Position numbers and translations under genes: made by a program. From Myxococcales bacterium (GTDB taxonomy: Bacteria; Myxococcota; Myxococcia; Myxococcales; Myxococcaceae): a stretch of 64,000 nucleotides of DNA. The stretch is from the NCBI GenBank assembly GCA_016191815.1, contig JACPVI010000002.1:1-64000 (forward strand). Direction: 5' to 3'. Position 1 is the stretch's first letter; every line of letters starts with the position of its first letter. The notes beneath the pieces are model-generated. The model searched no databases. It was not told the DNA's origin and saw only the letters and a program-made list of their open reading frames with translations. Positions 60,868 to 64,000 of this stretch are shown piece by piece.

Positions 60868-62379
60868 TCAGGAGAGGAAGTACCGCTCGTCCTTCCGCTT
60901 CACCTTCCCCTCGCGGGAGAGCTTGATCAGGATGGCCAGCGCGCTCCGCTCCGCCACCGGGTGCATCCCCTCTGGGGTGTCGCCGTAGGCCTTGGGGACA
61001 ATCTCCTGGATGGCGGCGCCGGCCGGCCCGATCGCCCCCAGCACCAGCCTCTCCCGGAACTCCCGGTGGTGAAGGTACTCGGCGAGCTTCGCCACCCCAT
61101 CCGGCATCACCGGCCCGTGCGAGGGGTACAGGGTGCCCACCGGCAAATCCTTGAGGCGCTGGAGCTGAGCGAGGTAGTCGGTCATGTCGCCCTCCGGCGG
61201 GTCGATCATCACCGTCCCGGTTCCGGCCACCATGTCGCCGACAATCGCCGCCCGCGTCGCCTCGTCCACCAGGCAGAGGTGGCCGCGGGTGTGCCCGGGC
61301 GTGTGCAAAACCCTCAGGCGCATCGGCCGCCCGCCGGCGATGTGGATGATCTCCCCGTCCTCGAGCACCCGCTCCACCTCGAACGGGAGCCGCTCGGCAG
61401 TGCGGCGGTGGCACCAGACCGGCACGTTCAGCCGCTCTTTCACCGCCTTGGCGCCGCCGATGTGATCCGAATGATGGTGGGTGAGCAGGACCGCCTTCGG
61501 CCTCAGCCCCTCCGCCCTGAGCCCGCTCACCAGCGCCAAAAGCCGCGCGTACTGGCGGACCTCCGGCGAGCCTGGGTCGACCACCAGCATCTCCCCGTTC
61601 CCGAGCACGTAGGCGTTGGTGTGGGTCGCCGGCGGGAGGGTGACGGTTTCCAGCGGGAAGACGCGGATTCCCCGCTGGAACTCGATGCGAGTGGCGGTGA
61701 AGTTTGGGCTGTGGGGCGGGAGCGACATCCTCGCGGCAGCGTCGGCCACGCTGGTGAAGCCGGCGAGCGTCTGCATCGCGAACAGGTTAGGCGGGTGGAG
61801 CAGCGCGGTCCCCTGCTCCCAGCGCAGGAGCGCGTCCGCCGGACGAACCCAGCCGCCCTCCGCCACCTCGCCCGGCCAGGCCTCGGCCTGCGATGCGCCC
61901 GGCATCGCCACCAAGAACAGCCGCGCGTCGAAGCGCCGGGGCATGAAGGAGGGAGTGATCCACCGGCCAGCGTCGTGGAAATCCTGCGCCCGCACGGAAA
62001 GCCGCCAGCGGGAGAGCAGCTCGCCGAACGAAACCTTTCCCTCCAACAGCTCCCTCCTCGCCTGGCGAAGACCGTCGGCGGAGGGCGGCGAGCCCTCCGC
62101 CACAAGCACCCCGGCCTCCTCGAACAGCTCCCGGGCCGCGCAGACCCTGAGCGCGGCGTCCATCCCAAAGACGCCCTCCACCGGCACCGCGCCGTCTGCG
62201 GCATCCACCCGCCCGCCGGGGAAGGCGTGGAAGCCGGGCGCGAAGGACACCTGCGAGCTGCGCTTGAGCCAGAACACCTCCACCGTGTTGCCCGCCCGCC
62301 GGAACGGCACCGCCACCGCCGCGTCGGCGGGCCTCGGGGGTGGAGGCCCCGCGGGCAAGCCCGGCAAAGGCTCGCTCAC
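60868..62379 (-). CDS. Nudix hydrolase fused to MBL-fold hydrolase
   Basis: A 503-residue fusion. Residues 15-200 are a Nudix domain (FPGGRVDAADGA, then RVCAARELFEEAGVLV as the Nudix box with an insert). Residues 220-440 are a metallo-beta-lactamase fold: LLTHHHSDHIGG (301-306), His363 in HTPGHTRGHLCL, Asp382 and His421. The last 60 residues are a LACTB2-like winged helix. Nudix cleaves nucleoside diphosphate links, MBL may be a thioester or RNA hydrolase; CoA-derivative clearance is one idea. Its ATG overlaps the stop of the HD gene (ATGA). Confidence 0.85.
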   Translation of the reverse strand: MSEPLPGLPAGPPPPRPADAAVAVPFRRAGNTVEVFWLKRSSQVSFAPGFHAFPGGRVDAADGAVPVEGVFGMDAALRVCAARELFEEAGVLVAEGSPPSADGLRQARRELLEGKVSFGELLSRWRLSVRAQDFHDAGRWITPSFMPRRFDARLFLVAMPGASQAEAWPGEVAEGGWVRPADALLRWEQGTALLHPPNLFAMQTLAGFTSVADAAARMSLPPHSPNFTATRIEFQRGIRVFPLETVTLPPATHTNAYVLGNGEMLVVDPGSPEVRQYARLLALVSGLRAEGLRPKAVLLTHHHSDHIGGAKAVKERLNVPVWCHRRTAERLPFEVERVLEDGEIIHIAGGRPMRLRVLHTPGHTRGHLCLVDEATRAAIVGDMVAGTGTVMIDPPEGDMTDYLAQLQRLKDLPVGTLYPSHGPVMPDGVAKLAEYLHHREFRERLVLGAIGPAGAAIQEIVPKAYGDTPEGMHPVAERSALAILIKLSREGKVKRKDERYFLS

Positions 62380-63665
62380 GAGGGCGCTCCCGGGGAGGAG
62401 CCCGCAAGCCGCACCAGCAGTTTGGCGGCGCGGGCAGCCTGGTCGGGGCGAGCGTAGATGCGCGAGAGCCGCACCGCTCCACTGTACCGCTGATACAAGG
62501 GCGTGTACTGCGCCACCTCGGTCAACCGTCCCAGCGGCTCATCGAGGATGTACAGCGCCGGGCCCTTCCCCTCCTCGAAGTACTTCGACAACACCCCGCG
62601 CGACTCGACCGAGAAGTGCTCGATGCCTTCGGCCTGCAGGGCCGCCGAGAGCGAGCCCAGGTCATACCCCGCATCGCGCTCGGTGAAGTGGGCCACCAGC
62701 TTGAAGCCGTCGCGGGCGACGATCCGCTTCGCCCAGCGGTTGGCTGAGCGCCGGAGCGCCGAGGCCAGCGCCACGTCGTCGCACTCGAGGAAGGCCTCCG
62801 GCTCGTCCGGAACCGAAAACTCGCCCGGCGCCTCCTCGTAGTAGCGCTGGAGCATGTGGTCGAAGCCCACCGAGGTGTGGTGGTAGTAGACCGAGACGAA
62901 CATGTGGTAGCGGCTGAGCAAGAAGTCCTCGAAGGCGAACGCCGCCGCCTTGGAGAGCGCCAGGTAGGCCCGCCCGTCCTTCACCGCCGGGCTCAGGTTC
63001 TGGACGATCCAGTCGAGGTCGTACCGGCCGTAGTGGACGCCGGTGAAGAACGAGTCGCGGAGCAGGTAGTCCATCCGGTCGGCGTCCAGCTCCCCGGAGA
63101 CGAGCGCGCGCAAGAGCGGCGAGTAGTCTATTCCCCCGTCGACGAAGCCCTCCGAAGGTCCGCCCTCGCGCCCGGTGATGAGCGACACCAAAGACTCCGG
63201 GGAGACGCCCTGCGGCTCGAAGCGCTCGCGCAAGAGCTTCGAGAGCGAGCTGTCGAGCAACAGCCGCGCGGCGATGTCCTCGTGCGTCGCCCTGCCTCCT
63301 TGGGGAGCCGCCCAGGATGGGAGACCGAGCTGGCCGCGCGGCGGGGCGATCCGCTCCGAGGCGTGGGAGAGGGGCATGTGCCCGATGTCGTGGCAGAGCG
63401 CCGCCAGCCGGGCCGCGGCGCGGAAGCGCTCCCTCGCCTTGGCGGAGAGAGCCGAGCGCGCGGCGACCGCATCGAACAGCCTCGAGCCCATGTGCATCGC
63501 GCCCAGCGAGTGGGCGTGGCGGGTGTGGGTGGCGCCGGGGAAGGCCAGCTCGCCGAAGCCGAGCTGCTTGATGTGGCGCAGCCTTTGGAAAAACCGGCTG
63601 TCCACCACCGCCTTTTCGCCGTCGCTGACCGGGATGGTGCCGTGGATGGGGTCGCGGACCCGCAT
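62376..63665 (-). CDS. HD-domain phosphohydrolase
   Basis: A 429-residue protein. The start VRDPIHGTIPVSDGEKAVVD, RLRHIKQLG and THTRHAHSLGAMH (His50) are followed by LAALCHDIGHMPLSHASE (His92-Asp93). This is the SAMHD1/YdhJ-like branch, which hydrolyses dNTPs or related nucleotides. GALLRALVSGELDADRMDYLLRDS is the other conserved block. Length is normal. It lies 3 nt after the trigger-factor-like gene. Confidence 0.9.
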   Translation of the reverse strand: MRVRDPIHGTIPVSDGEKAVVDSRFFQRLRHIKQLGFGELAFPGATHTRHAHSLGAMHMGSRLFDAVAARSALSAKARERFRAAARLAALCHDIGHMPLSHASERIAPPRGQLGLPSWAAPQGGRATHEDIAARLLLDSSLSKLLRERFEPQGVSPESLVSLITGREGGPSEGFVDGGIDYSPLLRALVSGELDADRMDYLLRDSFFTGVHYGRYDLDWIVQNLSPAVKDGRAYLALSKAAAFAFEDFLLSRYHMFVSVYYHHTSVGFDHMLQRYYEEAPGEFSVPDEPEAFLECDDVALASALRRSANRWAKRIVARDGFKLVAHFTERDAGYDLGSLSAALQAEGIEHFSVESRGVLSKYFEEGKGPALYILDEPLGRLTEVAQYTPLYQRYSGAVRLSRIYARPDQAARAAKLLVRLAGSSPGAPS

Positions 63666-63668
63666 GCC

Positions 63669-64000
63669 CTACTCGTCCTCGGCGCCCTCGAACTGCACCT
63701 TCGCCTGCTCCATCACATGCTGGACCACCATGAGGTGCCAGGCGAAGTCATGCACCTGCTTCGCGGCCAGGGTGTCCTCCCGAACCGCCGCTTTCGCCTC
63801 CTCGGGGTCGAGGCCGAAGTCCTGGCTCACCTCCTCGAGCAGCCGGTCCATGGTCTCCGAGGTGAGCACCAGCTGGTCCCGCTCGGCGATCGCCTTGAGC
63901 ACCAGGCTGATCTTCAGCCGCCGCTCGGCGTCCGCCCGCGTCTCCCGGTCCTCCAGCCAGCCCGCCAGCGCCTCCTCCTGTTCCTTCACGTCGAACTGCT
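63669..64000 (-). CDS. tig: Trigger-factor-like C-terminal part (start beyond window)
   Basis: The frame is open to the window edge (QFDVKEQEEALAGW), so only about 110 residues are present. ADAERRLKISLVLKAIAERD, followed by LTSETMDRLLEEVSQDFGLDPEEAKAAVRED, then a final helix VVQHVMEQAKVQF, is the helical pattern of the trigger factor C-terminal domain. It would be a ribosome-associated folding chaperone. A SurA/PPIase-like protein with the same helical end is an alternative. Confidence 0.55.
   Translation of the reverse strand, partial: QFDVKEQEEALAGWLEDRETRADAERRLKISLVLKAIAERDQLVLTSETMDRLLEEVSQDFGLDPEEAKAAVREDTLAAKQVHDFAWHLMVVQHVMEQAKVQFEGAEDE

Overview
The window looks like chromosome from a high-GC member of the Myxococcota. 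The evidence is a MYXO-CTERM-like tail on a secreted Cys-rich protein, an HNH gene of the type common in Anaeromyxobacter, a Ser/Thr kinase with a PilZ domain, a class III cyclase with a zinc-ribbon-like N-terminus, tandem ThyX halves, and very frequent ATGA/GTGA start-stop overlaps. The genus cannot be fixed from sequence alone; GC content was judged by eye only. I saw no rRNA, tRNA, CRISPR array, phage or insertion sequence.

Layout. 1-4 kb: broken-off HNH gene, a calpain-like protease with a small partner, and an unknown protein next to a compact 60-bp multi-branched inverted repeat. 4-7 kb: mutM, methylmalonyl-CoA epimerase and an outer-membrane-barrel candidate. 7.2-11.3 kb: lptM-lysA-dapA-dapB-(shortened FAH)-folK, a lysine/diaminopimelate and folate operon. 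11.4-18.1 kb: TPR protein, Uma2 nuclease, kdsD, an F6P-aldolase-like transaldolase, etfBA and an MBL hydrolase. 18.2-26.4 kb: the most unusual part, a PqqD-like protein, a 1962-residue lipoprotein, a 53-residue peptide gene, an HPr-kinase-like protein and an S24/S26 peptidase-GNAT fusion. 26.4-39 kb: Ca2+/H+ antiporter, exporters, MBL exonuclease, a four-module Ser/Thr kinase, a pentapeptide-repeat protein, RluA-family synthase, PBP1A and MATE. 39-51 kb: Kelch/Cys-rich lipoprotein, cyclase, Ku and LigD polymerase (no ligase), YihY and a PAS/GAF histidine kinase. 51-59 kb: EamA, QueG, cobalamin adenosyltransferase, PuuD-like membrane protein, double ThyX, cytochrome c-FTR1 iron permease behind a candidate Fur box, and a MazEF-like pair. 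59-64 kb: ZIP transporter, a 450-bp gene-free region with paired 30-bp inverted repeats, a broken archaemetzincin gene, Nudix-MBL fusion, HD phosphohydrolase and a trigger-factor-like C-terminus running off the end.

How genes work together. The dap/lys operon, kdsD and PBP1A serve the envelope. Epimerase, cobalamin adenosyltransferase and EtfAB fit propionyl/methylmalonyl-CoA and acyl-CoA oxidation. Ku and LigD polymerase are an end-joining pair. The best candidate for an undescribed system is 18.2-26.4 kb: the tiny gene at 24477-24638 encodes a basic leader with the YxxPxV pattern that PqqD-like domains bind in lasso-peptide leaders, followed by a Cys/Gly/Tyr-rich tail, and it is translationally linked to kinase, protease and acetyltransferase-like genes. 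Several decayed or remodelled genes (FAH, archaemetzincin, ThyX halves, the MYXO-CTERM tail) and several families of short intergenic repeats are also described.
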